DNA from: an uncultured bacterium
Lineage (GTDB): Bacteria; Patescibacteriota; Minisyncoccia; Phycocordibacterales; GWA1-40-21
Direction of reading: 5' to 3'
DNA: 32,897 nt
NCBI GenBank assembly: GCA_903831305.1
Contig: CAIKXE010000009.1
Location: forward strand, 1-32,897
Shown: piece after piece, positions 8,722-16,665 of the stretch
How the letters are laid out: each line of letters starts with the position of its first letter
Numbering within the stretch: position 1 is the first letter of the stretch
Position numbers and translations under genes: made by a program
Notes under the pieces: generated by a model
What the model saw: only the letters and a program-made list of their open reading frames with translations
The model's database searches: none
Told to the model about the DNA's origin: nothing

Positions 8722-9840
8722 CTATATTTTGAATTCAATCACATCACCATCCTTTACAATATAGTCTTTTCCTTCAGTGCGGAGCAAGCCTTTCTCCCGA
8801 GCCAAACCATAAGAACCCGCTTCAATGAGCTTGCTCCACGGAATCACCTCGGCCCTCACAAATTTCTCCTTAAAATCCATATGAATAGCCGTGCCAGCCT
8901 CAGGGGCCGTCGCTCCACTCCGTATAGTCCAAGCTCGGCTCTCATCCTCACCGGTGGTAAAATAGGTTTGCAGACCGAGCAAGTCATAACCCGCTTTGAT
9001 CAAATCATTTATTCCATCATCTCCAAGTGAACCATGGTTCACTTCAGGTTGGAGAGCTTGTCGCATTTCTGTCTTCTCCGCACCTTCAAAATCCTTTAGT
9101 TCATTTTCTATTCCCGCGTCCACCATGACGTATTTAGAATCTGTTTCCTTAAAAAATTGCTGTAGCTTGGCCCAACGTGGATCATTCATCTCATCCAAAT
9201 TTTTACCGCCAGATTTTTTATTTAAAACATATAAAATAGGCTTCATACTAATCAAGCAAAGTTTCTTGGCCTCCACCAGCTCAAATTCATCAAGCTCTGC
9301 CTCCCGGGCCAACCGCCCTTCATCCAATAACTTTTTTATTTTTGTCAGTGCCGAATTTTCAATCACCGCTGTTTTACTGCCTTTTTTCATCTCGCTGACC
9401 AGGCTCTGCAACCGCTTTGAAGCGCTTTGTAAATCAGCCAAAATGAGTTCTAGATTAATGGTCTCAATATCTGACAGTGGGTCCACCGTATTAGCCACAT
9501 GAATAATATTGTCATCTTCAAAAATGCGTACCACTTCCGCAATAGCATCCGTCTCCCGGATGTTAGTTAGGAATTTATTACCCAGGCCCTCTCCGGCGGA
9601 AGCGCCTTTAACTAGTCCAGCAATATCTACAAACTCCACCGCCGCCGGTATTGTTTTAGCTGATTTTGAAAACTCTGATAGCTTCCATAATCTATCATCT
9701 GGCACCGCCACCACCCCCACAGACGGATCAATAGTACAAAAGGGATAATTCTCACACGGTACGGCCTTGCGCGTCAGCGCGTTAAATAAGGTGCTTTTCC
9801 CCACGTTTGGCAGACCCACGATTCCTATTGATGTACCCAT
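8722..9840 (-). CDS. ychF: Redox-regulated ATPase YchF (Obg-family GTPase-like)
   Basis: '[46 protein letters not shown]', '[40 protein letters not shown]', 'YVLNKK', C-terminal TGS '[21 protein letters not shown]'. Confidence 0.98.
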   Translation of the reverse strand: MGTSIGIVGLPNVGKSTLFNALTRKAVPCENYPFCTIDPSVGVVAVPDDRLWKLSEFSKSAKTIPAAVEFVDIAGLVKGASAGEGLGNKFLTNIRETDAIAEVVRIFEDDNIIHVANTVDPLSDIETINLELILADLQSASKRLQSLVSEMKKGSKTAVIENSALTKIKKLLDEGRLAREAELDEFELVEAKKLCLISMKPILYVLNKKSGGKNLDEMNDPRWAKLQQFFKETDSKYVMVDAGIENELKDFEGAEKTEMRQALQPEVNHGSLGDDGINDLIKAGYDLLGLQTYFTTGEDESRAWTIRSGATAPEAGTAIHMDFKEKFVRAEVIPWSKLIEAGSYGLAREKGLLRTEGKDYIVKDGDVIEFKI

Positions 9841-9888
9841 AGTATATAAGATACTTTAAAATAACTCAAAAGTAAAATTAAAGAACTA

Positions 9889-10263
9889 CTATAATCCAAG
9901 AACCTTATTTATCTTCAAGGCAAATTTCTTGGGAGTTCCAACTATTTTCTCCCAGATTTCCGTCACTCCCAGACTATTTAACTCCGCTATCACCCTGGTA
10001 AGCATTGAATTAGTAAAGGCAACCACCAAAACATCTTTAATATCCTCTTCCTTACGAATCGTCTTTAAAACATCAAATCCGCTTATATCTGTCATTATCA
10101 AGTCTAAGAGAATAATATCCGGCTTTATCTCACGAATACGCTCAACCACTTTGGCTGGGTTACTTTCTGTATAAAACTCAACATTCGGAGCATTTATAGC
10201 AAAAGACATTTTATAGAGTTCCAGCTGTTCCTTATCATCATCAATATATAATAATTTTTTCAT
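9889..10263 (-). CDS. Stand-alone response regulator receiver (REC) protein
   Basis: 'LYIDDDKEQLELY', phosphoacceptor context 'PDIILLDLIMTDISGFDVLKTIR', no output domain (124 aa). Confidence 0.93.
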   Translation of the reverse strand: MKKLLYIDDDKEQLELYKMSFAINAPNVEFYTESNPAKVVERIREIKPDIILLDLIMTDISGFDVLKTIRKEEDIKDVLVVAFTNSMLTRVIAELNSLGVTEIWEKIVGTPKKFALKINKVLGL

Positions 10264-10318
10264 ATGTTTTCTTGCCCGATCAAATTCAGATTTGATTTAG
10301 GGTAATTATTCTGATAAA

Positions 10319-11956
10319 TTAACTCTGCTTAGCAATTGGTAATTTAATATAAAATGTTGTCCCTTTATTAATAACAGATTCAAACCAAATCCGTCCACCC
10401 GGGTGGGCTTCAACAATCTTCTTAGCAATAAACAGGCCTAGGCCCGTCCCATAGGCATGAACATCAACCGCATTCTTGGCCCGGACAAACTTTTCAAATA
10501 GCTGACTGGCCTGATCCGCAGGTATGCCGATACCGCTATCAATTATCTTGCAAATAAAGTTACTACTGTCCTTGCTTATGTCCACTGTGACAAAACCCCC
10601 TTCTCGGGAATATTTTATTCCGTTATCAATAATATTTTGCAGAGCATGTTTTAAAAAGGAGTCATCAGTCATAATGTTCAAGTTTTCTACATCTGACCCA
10701 GCCTTAAACTGGTAATTCAGCTTTTTGGCTTCGGCCAAACTAGTGAGGTCAGTAAATATTCCTTTTACCAGCAAAACCAAATTAACCGGTTTGACTGTAC
10801 CTGGGGCAAAAGTAAAATTATCCATATCAAGCTCTGCTGCCTTCAAAATGTCATTCAAAATATCCGCCAATTTCTCAGATTTTTCATAGATACCAGCAAT
10901 AAACTGATCTTTTTGTTCCTTAGGCGCGTCATCCAAATCCCCCTCCTTTAGCATTGAGGCCATACCTCTTATCACAGAAACGGGGGTTCGTAGCTGATGA
11001 GACACAATGTCAATGAATTCTGACTTTATTTTAAGCAAGTGTTCAATCTCTTCCTTCTGTCTGATTTCCTTCTTAACGCTACGAACGATCATCCATCCAA
11101 CAAAGGAAAAGACAATTAAAGTAATCCCAGTCAAAACTCGATTTACATTCGTCTGAATAAAGAAAAACTGTGACCCAATCAGAATCGCCGACGCCCAGAC
11201 TAAGGCCTGAGTAGCAATAAGCTTAACATCGAACGTTTTGAACCTAATTATCGCATAAGTCAGAAAAATCATAAAAATATTCATACCAAACAAACCGTAA
11301 AATTCTATGTAGTAATTATCCAAATAAGTAGCAATAAAACCTAGGGAGGTGAATGAAAGTAAAAATAACTCTAAGCCAATAGAGATGAGAATTATTTCTC
11401 TCCTAAAATCTTTTTCGGCTTTCCTCCAACCCAAGATTGATAACAGTAAAATACCGAACATGATCAAATAACCTAGAAGGTAATAGTAATTCGTAAAGTA
11501 AAAACCTTCTGCGGCCTCGCAATTCACTACATCAAAGTGAGCGAGGTTGTAAATAGTTGGTGTTAAAAATATTATCGGTAGAAGCGTTAGAGAAATTATA
11601 GTTTTGCCGATAAATGGCATATCCTTTTTAAAAATAAAAACATAGAAAAAATAGAAACAGGTTACCTCAATTAGTCCAGCCGCTATTCCTAAAAGTGACC
11701 AAGCAACCATTGTCAGCACGCTGCTTGTACTCATCCAAGTAATCAAATCCAGCAATACCCAAAGGGAAAATAGGGCAGAAATCACAAAAAGGATCTTACT
11801 GAGAAAAAGTCTGCTTCTATACAGCACAACAATACCAACAGATAGAGCCACTACGACCGAAGGGACACAAACATACCATACCAATGACACTATATTTAAA
11901 TTGCTGTGGATATAGTCGTAACACGTTTGAAGATTGGTGACCAGGTTGAATTCCAT
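10319..11956 (-). CDS. Sensor histidine kinase with multi-TM (7TM-like) sensor region
   Basis: HisKA 'IKSEFIDIVSHQLRTPVSVIRGMASML', HATPase 'LKHALQNIIDNGIKYS', 'CKIIDSGIGIPADQ', 'GTGLGLFIAKKIVEAHPGG', many N-terminal TM segments. ORF track starts at 12016, but ATG at 11956 (MEFNLVTN...) avoids overlap with the upstream gene. Confidence 0.93.
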   Translation of the reverse strand: MEFNLVTNLQTCYDYIHSNLNIVSLVWYVCVPSVVVALSVGIVVLYRSRLFLSKILFVISALFSLWVLLDLITWMSTSSVLTMVAWSLLGIAAGLIEVTCFYFFYVFIFKKDMPFIGKTIISLTLLPIIFLTPTIYNLAHFDVVNCEAAEGFYFTNYYYLLGYLIMFGILLLSILGWRKAEKDFRREIILISIGLELFLLSFTSLGFIATYLDNYYIEFYGLFGMNIFMIFLTYAIIRFKTFDVKLIATQALVWASAILIGSQFFFIQTNVNRVLTGITLIVFSFVGWMIVRSVKKEIRQKEEIEHLLKIKSEFIDIVSHQLRTPVSVIRGMASMLKEGDLDDAPKEQKDQFIAGIYEKSEKLADILNDILKAAELDMDNFTFAPGTVKPVNLVLLVKGIFTDLTSLAEAKKLNYQFKAGSDVENLNIMTDDSFLKHALQNIIDNGIKYSREGGFVTVDISKDSSNFICKIIDSGIGIPADQASQLFEKFVRAKNAVDVHAYGTGLGLFIAKKIVEAHPGGRIWFESVINKGTTFYIKLPIAKQS

Positions 11957-11963
11957 TTGTTTA

Positions 11964-12716
11964 TTATATCTTATTTTTAAGATACTTGCTCGAATATGAG
12001 TCCCAATAAATATCATCCTCCGTTTCCTTTGGTAATAATCGGACTACAAGCGGCTTAATTTTGAAGACACCAAAAATACGCTCAAAGGCTGGAACTACGA
12101 CCTTATGAGTGAAATCTTTCTCTCTTCCGCTTTCTAGAAAGTTCTCAAATAGAATTCCATTTCTGATAAATAAGGCTAGAAAATAAACATAAAACTTTTC
12201 CGGGTTACAATCATATTTTCTCAGCCAATCAGAAAAGTCATAAATTTTGTTTCCGATATCTTTTTCTTGCTCGTTAAACAATTTATGATGAAAATCGGCT
12301 AAGCACTCTCCTCCCAGCGTCTTTATCTCCTTTATTCTCTTACCATTTGACTTATTGAAATCAATGACTAATTCCGTAACAATTTCCTTTCCTCCTCTTT
12401 TGCCAACTTTTCCCTCAAAGAACATCTTTCCCAAATGGTACTTTGAGGTGTTCTCTGGAGTAAAAATATCATCGGTAAACTCAGAGATGACATATTCCAA
12501 ACCGATTTTATTTACTAGTTCCTTGAAGAGAAAAAACTCAAAATTCGGACTCGCCACATGCCTGGCTAAATATGCTTTAGGACTGTCCAGGAGAAAATCC
12601 GGAATATCTCCACCTAAAAAATCATCCACTTTTTTCTTCAGCTCCTTGTCTTCCCATCTTCGCTGTATTTCTTCCTTCGCTTCTTCGAGCGGTGTATAGA
12701 TGTCATCCAGATTCAT
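11964..12716 (-). CDS. Hypothetical soluble protein (IYTPLEEAKEEIQRRWEDKELKKKV...); family unknown
   Basis: 250-aa ORF with coherent amino-acid composition. A decayed paralogue of its N-terminus is present at 13409-13527. Confidence 0.85.
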   Translation of the reverse strand: MNLDDIYTPLEEAKEEIQRRWEDKELKKKVDDFLGGDIPDFLLDSPKAYLARHVASPNFEFFLFKELVNKIGLEYVISEFTDDIFTPENTSKYHLGKMFFEGKVGKRGGKEIVTELVIDFNKSNGKRIKEIKTLGGECLADFHHKLFNEQEKDIGNKIYDFSDWLRKYDCNPEKFYVYFLALFIRNGILFENFLESGREKDFTHKVVVPAFERIFGVFKIKPLVVRLLPKETEDDIYWDSYSSKYLKNKI

Positions 12717-12779
12717 ATTGGGTATTATATACCTTTTTTAGCCAAAAACTAGAGCTAGGGAAAAATTTAATTCAAAAAT

Positions 12780-12800
12780 AAAAGGTTCCTGCCACCTTTT
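12780..12800 (-). terminator. Weak intrinsic terminator after the YdcF-like gene
   Basis: Minus strand AAAAGGT-GGCAGGA-ACCTTTT followed by ATTTTTG. Confidence 0.45.
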
Positions 12801-12813
12801 TCCATAATCTTCC

Positions 12814-13392
12814 TTACAACAGGTTGCGTTTGGACGTGATTTCTTCGATATCTCCCTTAGCCAAGTACTTTGGAATTTTTTCCCATTCTTCCAATACTTT
12901 TTCTTTCCCCATCTCACTACTGAACCAATTATCTCTGGTAAAACCGTAAATATCGTAGCAAACAGGAATTAACTCAACAGTTTTCGGAAAATGCTTCTTA
13001 AGAGTCATCAATGCCCTTCGAGAATGGTAATGCTTAACTATAGAAATTATCTTCTTGATGTTGGAAAAACCAATCTCTTTTTCTATTTTTTCTTTTGAAA
13101 ATAATACGTTCTCTAGAGAGTTTAGCGATTTATTCTCTAAGATCAGATCTTCTTTCCTAACACCCATTTTTAACAATTCCTTCGCCATTTCTTCGCACTC
13201 GTTCTGTCCCGTAGTTTTATTTATCCCCCCGCTTAATAATATTTTTGGAGTAAGGTCATCTTTGTATAATTTGTACGCAACTTCAAGAGGTTCGTGGTGT
13301 CTGGTGCCGAATACCATGGCTATATCCGCTTTTTGAGGGCGGGATTCCAAAAAAATATAGTCGGTAATTTCCTTTATTTCATCTTTGTTCAT
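12814..13392 (-). CDS. DUF218 / YdcF-SanA-ElyC-like protein
   Basis: 'ADIAMVFGTRHHEPLEVAYKLYKDDLTPKILLSGGINKTTGQNECEEMAKELLKMGVRKEDLILENKSLNSLENVLFSKE' is characteristic of DUF218. Confidence 0.88.
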   Translation of the reverse strand: MNKDEIKEITDYIFLESRPQKADIAMVFGTRHHEPLEVAYKLYKDDLTPKILLSGGINKTTGQNECEEMAKELLKMGVRKEDLILENKSLNSLENVLFSKEKIEKEIGFSNIKKIISIVKHYHSRRALMTLKKHFPKTVELIPVCYDIYGFTRDNWFSSEMGKEKVLEEWEKIPKYLAKGDIEEITSKRNLL

Positions 13393-13408
13393 AAAAAATA
13401 TTTTTCTA

Positions 13409-13527
13409 TTAAGAAAGGATGCCTTGAATGATTAAAGATTTAGCATAAAAGCTCATCCGCTTTTTTAATTCTATGTCTTCCTGCCTTTGTTGTATTTCCT
13501 ACTTAGCTTCTTCGAAGTATATTATTG
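13409..13527 (-). pseudogene. Decayed paralogue of the N-terminus of the 11964-12716 protein
   Basis: Minus-strand translation IIYFEEAK*EIQQRQEDIELKKRMSFYAKSLIIQGILS* aligns with DIYTPLEEAKEEIQRRWEDKELKKKVDDF, with an in-frame TAG at 13501-13499. Confidence 0.7.
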
Positions 13528-13899
13528 ATATATGGGGGTTGAGAGAGATAAGCATTTCTCACCTTCATCCAACGTGTCAGCCGAACAATAAGTGACCGTG
13601 CATCCTTTCTCTCCGTCTGTGCAAACTAAAGGATTGCAACCCTCCACCGCTGGGTCACAGAGTTCAAGATTGGAAGCCTTCTTTTCGACTTTTTTGTAAT
13701 ATTCTACATTCGCTGGATCACAAGTATCGTCACCTTCCGCACAAGGTAAGTAAAAACAGGATTCCGTACTTGGATCACAAGAAGCCTGGGCAGATACTAA
13801 ATAATCCTTTTTAACCCCATACATATAAACCGTCACACTAATAGTGCCAATCAAAAGTAAGAGAAAAACTGTCAGCAAGATTTTTGATTTCCGATCCAT
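13522..13899 (-). CDS. Small Cys-rich membrane-anchored or secreted protein
   Basis: N-terminal TM 'ILLTVFLLLLIGTISVTVYMYG'. About 10 Cys with duplicated 'CDPSTESCFYLPC' / 'CDPAVEGCNPLVC' motif. Confidence 0.75.
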   Translation of the reverse strand: MDRKSKILLTVFLLLLIGTISVTVYMYGVKKDYLVSAQASCDPSTESCFYLPCAEGDDTCDPANVEYYKKVEKKASNLELCDPAVEGCNPLVCTDGEKGCTVTYCSADTLDEGEKCLSLSTPIYQ

Positions 13900-13912
13900 G
13901 ACAATTATTATA

Positions 13913-14524
13913 TCAGAAAAAAACTAAAATAGCTCTAATAATCGTAATTATGACCTGCATAAGCAAACTCCAGCCCAAACAGCCAAAAATGGTGCTGAAA
14001 ACAAAGATAAAGTAGTCCCGCCGGTCCAGCTTCTCAAAGGAGCCGTGACGGAGGAAAATAGTAGTGATAAAAGAATCCTGCCAGACGGATAGGGTCACAA
14101 AAGCAAAGACATCATTCTTATTAAGCAACCAAATCATAAATTGCAGAAGCTTGGCCGGGAGGTACAGACTGAATCTTTTAATCAGGTTCTCATGATTACT
14201 AACTTGATGGACCCACAGATGACCTTTAGCTTTCAGAGCCTCCACTTCACTCACTCCAAACCAATCAACCTTCTTCCGATGATACCAAAACAGGATAATA
14301 AAGTTATTGATCAAAGCCATAATGATTAAAACCAAAATGCCGTAAAATCCGTAGAGGGACTGCAGTACCGGCCAGAGTACAAAATCAACGGAGAAATTAT
14401 AGGCCTCGTATATCCCCCACCCAGACATCACCTGAGCGGTCCGCTTTAGGTTTTTGGATATTAGAAAGATGATTATTCCGAGAATAACCAGACCCGTGAT
14501 GATGATTGTAATATCTTGTGACAT
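13913..14524 (-). CDS. Multi-pass membrane protein, unknown function
   Basis: 203 aa with several hydrophobic segments ('ITIIITGLVILGIIIFLIS', 'ILVLIIMALINNFIILFWY', C-terminal 'LLMQVIITIIRAILVFF'). Confidence 0.8.
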   Translation of the reverse strand: MSQDITIIITGLVILGIIIFLISKNLKRTAQVMSGWGIYEAYNFSVDFVLWPVLQSLYGFYGILVLIIMALINNFIILFWYHRKKVDWFGVSEVEALKAKGHLWVHQVSNHENLIKRFSLYLPAKLLQFMIWLLNKNDVFAFVTLSVWQDSFITTIFLRHGSFEKLDRRDYFIFVFSTIFGCLGWSLLMQVIITIIRAILVFF

Positions 14525-14545
14525 TTATAGACTGTACAACTGCAA

Positions 14546-15385
14546 TTAAAATAAGCAAGCCAATATACTACTCAGTTCTTGTTTTGTACACTCTACACCT
14601 GGTGATTCAAAACTTGAGCGTGCGGCGCCATGCCAATCACTACCGGCTGTTGCCAACAATTTATATTTCCGGCTAAGACGTAAAAGACCACTTACTTCTT
14701 CTTTTGTATGTTTGGGATTATAGACTTCAATTCCCTTCAAACCAAATCTTTTAAAACTTTTAAGAGTATTTTCAAATTTCTTTTGGTCCTTTGAAAAGAG
14801 ACGACCTGGATGGGCAAGTACAGCAATACCACAGGAATCAGTAATAAGATTAATTGCCTCCAAGGGAGAGAGCATCCAGTCAGATTCCTCTTCAACAAAA
14901 GCCTCTCTAGACAATTCCTTTATTGTTGCTTTTGACTTAAGAAACTTTTTTAACTCAACTGCTATGGTGTTTCTACTAATATAGACTTCTGGATTCCTTT
15001 TTTTAAGATCAAAATAATCCAAATTCAGTCCCCTATATTTATTATTTAATTTTTTAATTATCTTTTTAGCCCTATCATTGTAGCCTTTCATCGTTTTATC
15101 TAACCCAACATTTAATCTATGCGTATCAAACTCTTCTGAATAACCTAAAATATGAAAAGATGTTCCCGTCTTATTGTCGAAGGAAGATACTTCAACCCCT
15201 TGTATAAACTTCACTCCACCTTTTTTAATCTTATGCAAAAGATTTTCAGATAACTTATGAATATAATTATGATCAGTAACGGAGAAAACTGCTATTTTAG
15301 TCTTAGTGACGAGTCGAAATAATTTGTCCAGGTTATCCTGTCCGTCAGAATAGTTTGAATGCAAATGTAAATCAATTAGCGGCAT
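14546..15385 (-). CDS. PHP-domain metal-dependent phosphoesterase
   Basis: 'MPLIDLHLHSNYSDGQDNLDKLFRLVTKTKIAVFSVTDHN', 'GVEVSS', 'AVLAHPGRL', 'GLKGIEVYNPKHTKEE', 'ATAGSDWHG'. Track ORF starts at a TTG (15409); ATG at 15385 is more plausible. Confidence 0.93.
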   Translation of the reverse strand: MPLIDLHLHSNYSDGQDNLDKLFRLVTKTKIAVFSVTDHNYIHKLSENLLHKIKKGGVKFIQGVEVSSFDNKTGTSFHILGYSEEFDTHRLNVGLDKTMKGYNDRAKKIIKKLNNKYRGLNLDYFDLKKRNPEVYISRNTIAVELKKFLKSKATIKELSREAFVEEESDWMLSPLEAINLITDSCGIAVLAHPGRLFSKDQKKFENTLKSFKRFGLKGIEVYNPKHTKEEVSGLLRLSRKYKLLATAGSDWHGAARSSFESPGVECTKQELSSILACLF

Positions 15386-15408
15386 AGTTTTAAATAGTTT
15401 AAACGACA

Positions 15409-15439
15409 ACCCCCACTGTCATATCTTAACAGCGGGGGT
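15409..15439 (-). terminator. Strong hairpin downstream of the nucleotidyltransferase gene (terminator-like)
   Basis: Minus strand ACCCCCGCTGT (15439-15429) - 9-nt loop - ACAGTGGGGGT (15419-15409), fully paired with one G.U. T-run precedes rather than follows the stem on this strand, so the terminator call is tentative. Confidence 0.5.
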
Positions 15440-15459
15440 AAAAAACATCAAGAGCCAGT

Positions 15460-16269
15460 CTACGAGGTCGGTAGGTGGTCACAAGTCGCCTGGTACAGGT
15501 GAGCACTCTCCTGATTGAAAACCAGAGCGGCAAGACTCTCATACCAGGACATCAACAAGAGGCCCTTCTCAAAGTCAAAGGAACGCTTGCAGCCACGAAG
15601 GAAAGCTCTGGCAGGCTTGGAATCGACACCGTATGTTCGATCCAACGCCTCAAAGCATCCATCGATGTCTGATGGGGAGCTCAAGTATTCCGTCTTGTTC
15701 TGACAAGCATAGAACGTCAGGGCATTCCCTGCTCCGTGCAATAGCTTGCTGACAAAGATCCGGCCACTCTCCCCCTGCAAGGACCGAACGAGTTGCCGTC
15801 TGCAAATCGTCCGATTGTCATGTATGACGTAGGCGGTTAAGTCAGCGAACGAAAACATCCGTTCGTTCTTGGTTATGGGCAGTACAGAGAACTCACCCTT
15901 AACCAACACTCCCGATACTAGCGACGGGTTGTAGCGTGGATACCACAGTGGGGAACGTAAGTCGTCGAGCTCGTCGATGGTGTGAGGCACGAGGTCGATA
16001 TCATTACCTGTCGCCTCGACCAGTCGGTCACGCAGACTCAGCAAGAGCCTGTAGACGTTGCTGTCTACCACCCCGGAAACACTCGGGATGATAACCGCTA
16101 TGTCACAGTCGACCGACATCTCATCGCACAACCACGAACCGTACATCTTCGCCGACAAGACACAGTCAGACGCCACGAGAGTCTCACTGATCAGAGAAAG
16201 AGCGAGTTCCTTGTTCACAACAGCATCCTCCTTGTTGGTTTGTACTTTGCAGACTACCACGTCAGACAC
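15460..16269 (-). CDS. Nucleotidyltransferase-fold protein (MNT/Pol-beta-like), probable horizontally acquired gene
   Basis: 'KMYGSWLCDEMSVDCDIAVIIPSVSG' (GSx...DxD pattern), later 'GNDIDLVPHT'. GTG start at 16269 with upstream AGGAAAG RBS-like sequence. Visibly higher G+C than its neighbours. Confidence 0.8.
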   Translation of the reverse strand: MSDVVVCKVQTNKEDAVVNKELALSLISETLVASDCVLSAKMYGSWLCDEMSVDCDIAVIIPSVSGVVDSNVYRLLLSLRDRLVEATGNDIDLVPHTIDELDDLRSPLWYPRYNPSLVSGVLVKGEFSVLPITKNERMFSFADLTAYVIHDNRTICRRQLVRSLQGESGRIFVSKLLHGAGNALTFYACQNKTEYLSSPSDIDGCFEALDRTYGVDSKPARAFLRGCKRSFDFEKGLLLMSWYESLAALVFNQESAHLYQATCDHLPTS

Positions 16270-16347
16270 GGTCTTCTTTCCTACTCACCTACCTTTCATT
16301 ATTAATGGCCATTTCACCCCAAGATTTACATGGGGTATCTACAATTT

Positions 16348-16376
16348 AAGGTACCAGTTACACACTAAATTGTCAA
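16348..16376 (-). promoter_or_regulatory. sigma70-type promoter for the nucleotidyltransferase gene
   Basis: Minus strand TTGACA (16376-16371), 17-nt spacer, TACCTT (16353-16348). Confidence 0.6.
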
Positions 16377-16417
16377 TGTTCGTCAAGATTGACAGACAGA
16401 AACAGAAAAAGACCTGA

Positions 16418-16624
16418 TTATATGTCATTCTCAATTTTATCGTTTTTTCCTGCCAGCTTACCGCCAGGTAGAAACCCATAATCTACACCGGTCCGCAGCG
16501 GTGGAGGTATTTTTACCGTAAACTCAAGAGGGATGGCTAAATTATGGCTCAAATTATTACTGTAATCAGGTGGGGTTGTGTTCACTTCATGCCGATGGAT
16601 AATGACATCACTTAAAGATACCTA
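16418..16624 (-). pseudogene. Orphan ORF fragment without ATG (…SDVIIHRHEVNTTPPDYSNNLSHNLAIPLEFTVKIPPPLRTGVDYGFLPGGKLAGKNDKIENDI*)
   Basis: Uninterrupted protein-like minus-strand reading frame between an in-frame TAG and a TAA. No ATG start, so absent from the ORF track. Confidence 0.45.
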
Positions 16625-16665
16625 AAAAAACGACAAAAGTAAACTAAACAGAAAATAATCAAAAA

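Noticed and set aside
15982-16417. Plus-strand ORFs 15982-16305 and 16058-16417 opposite the nucleotidyltransferase
   Set aside because: Long antisense ORFs are expected opposite a GC-richer gene; the minus-strand frame has the recognisable motif, promoter and RBS.
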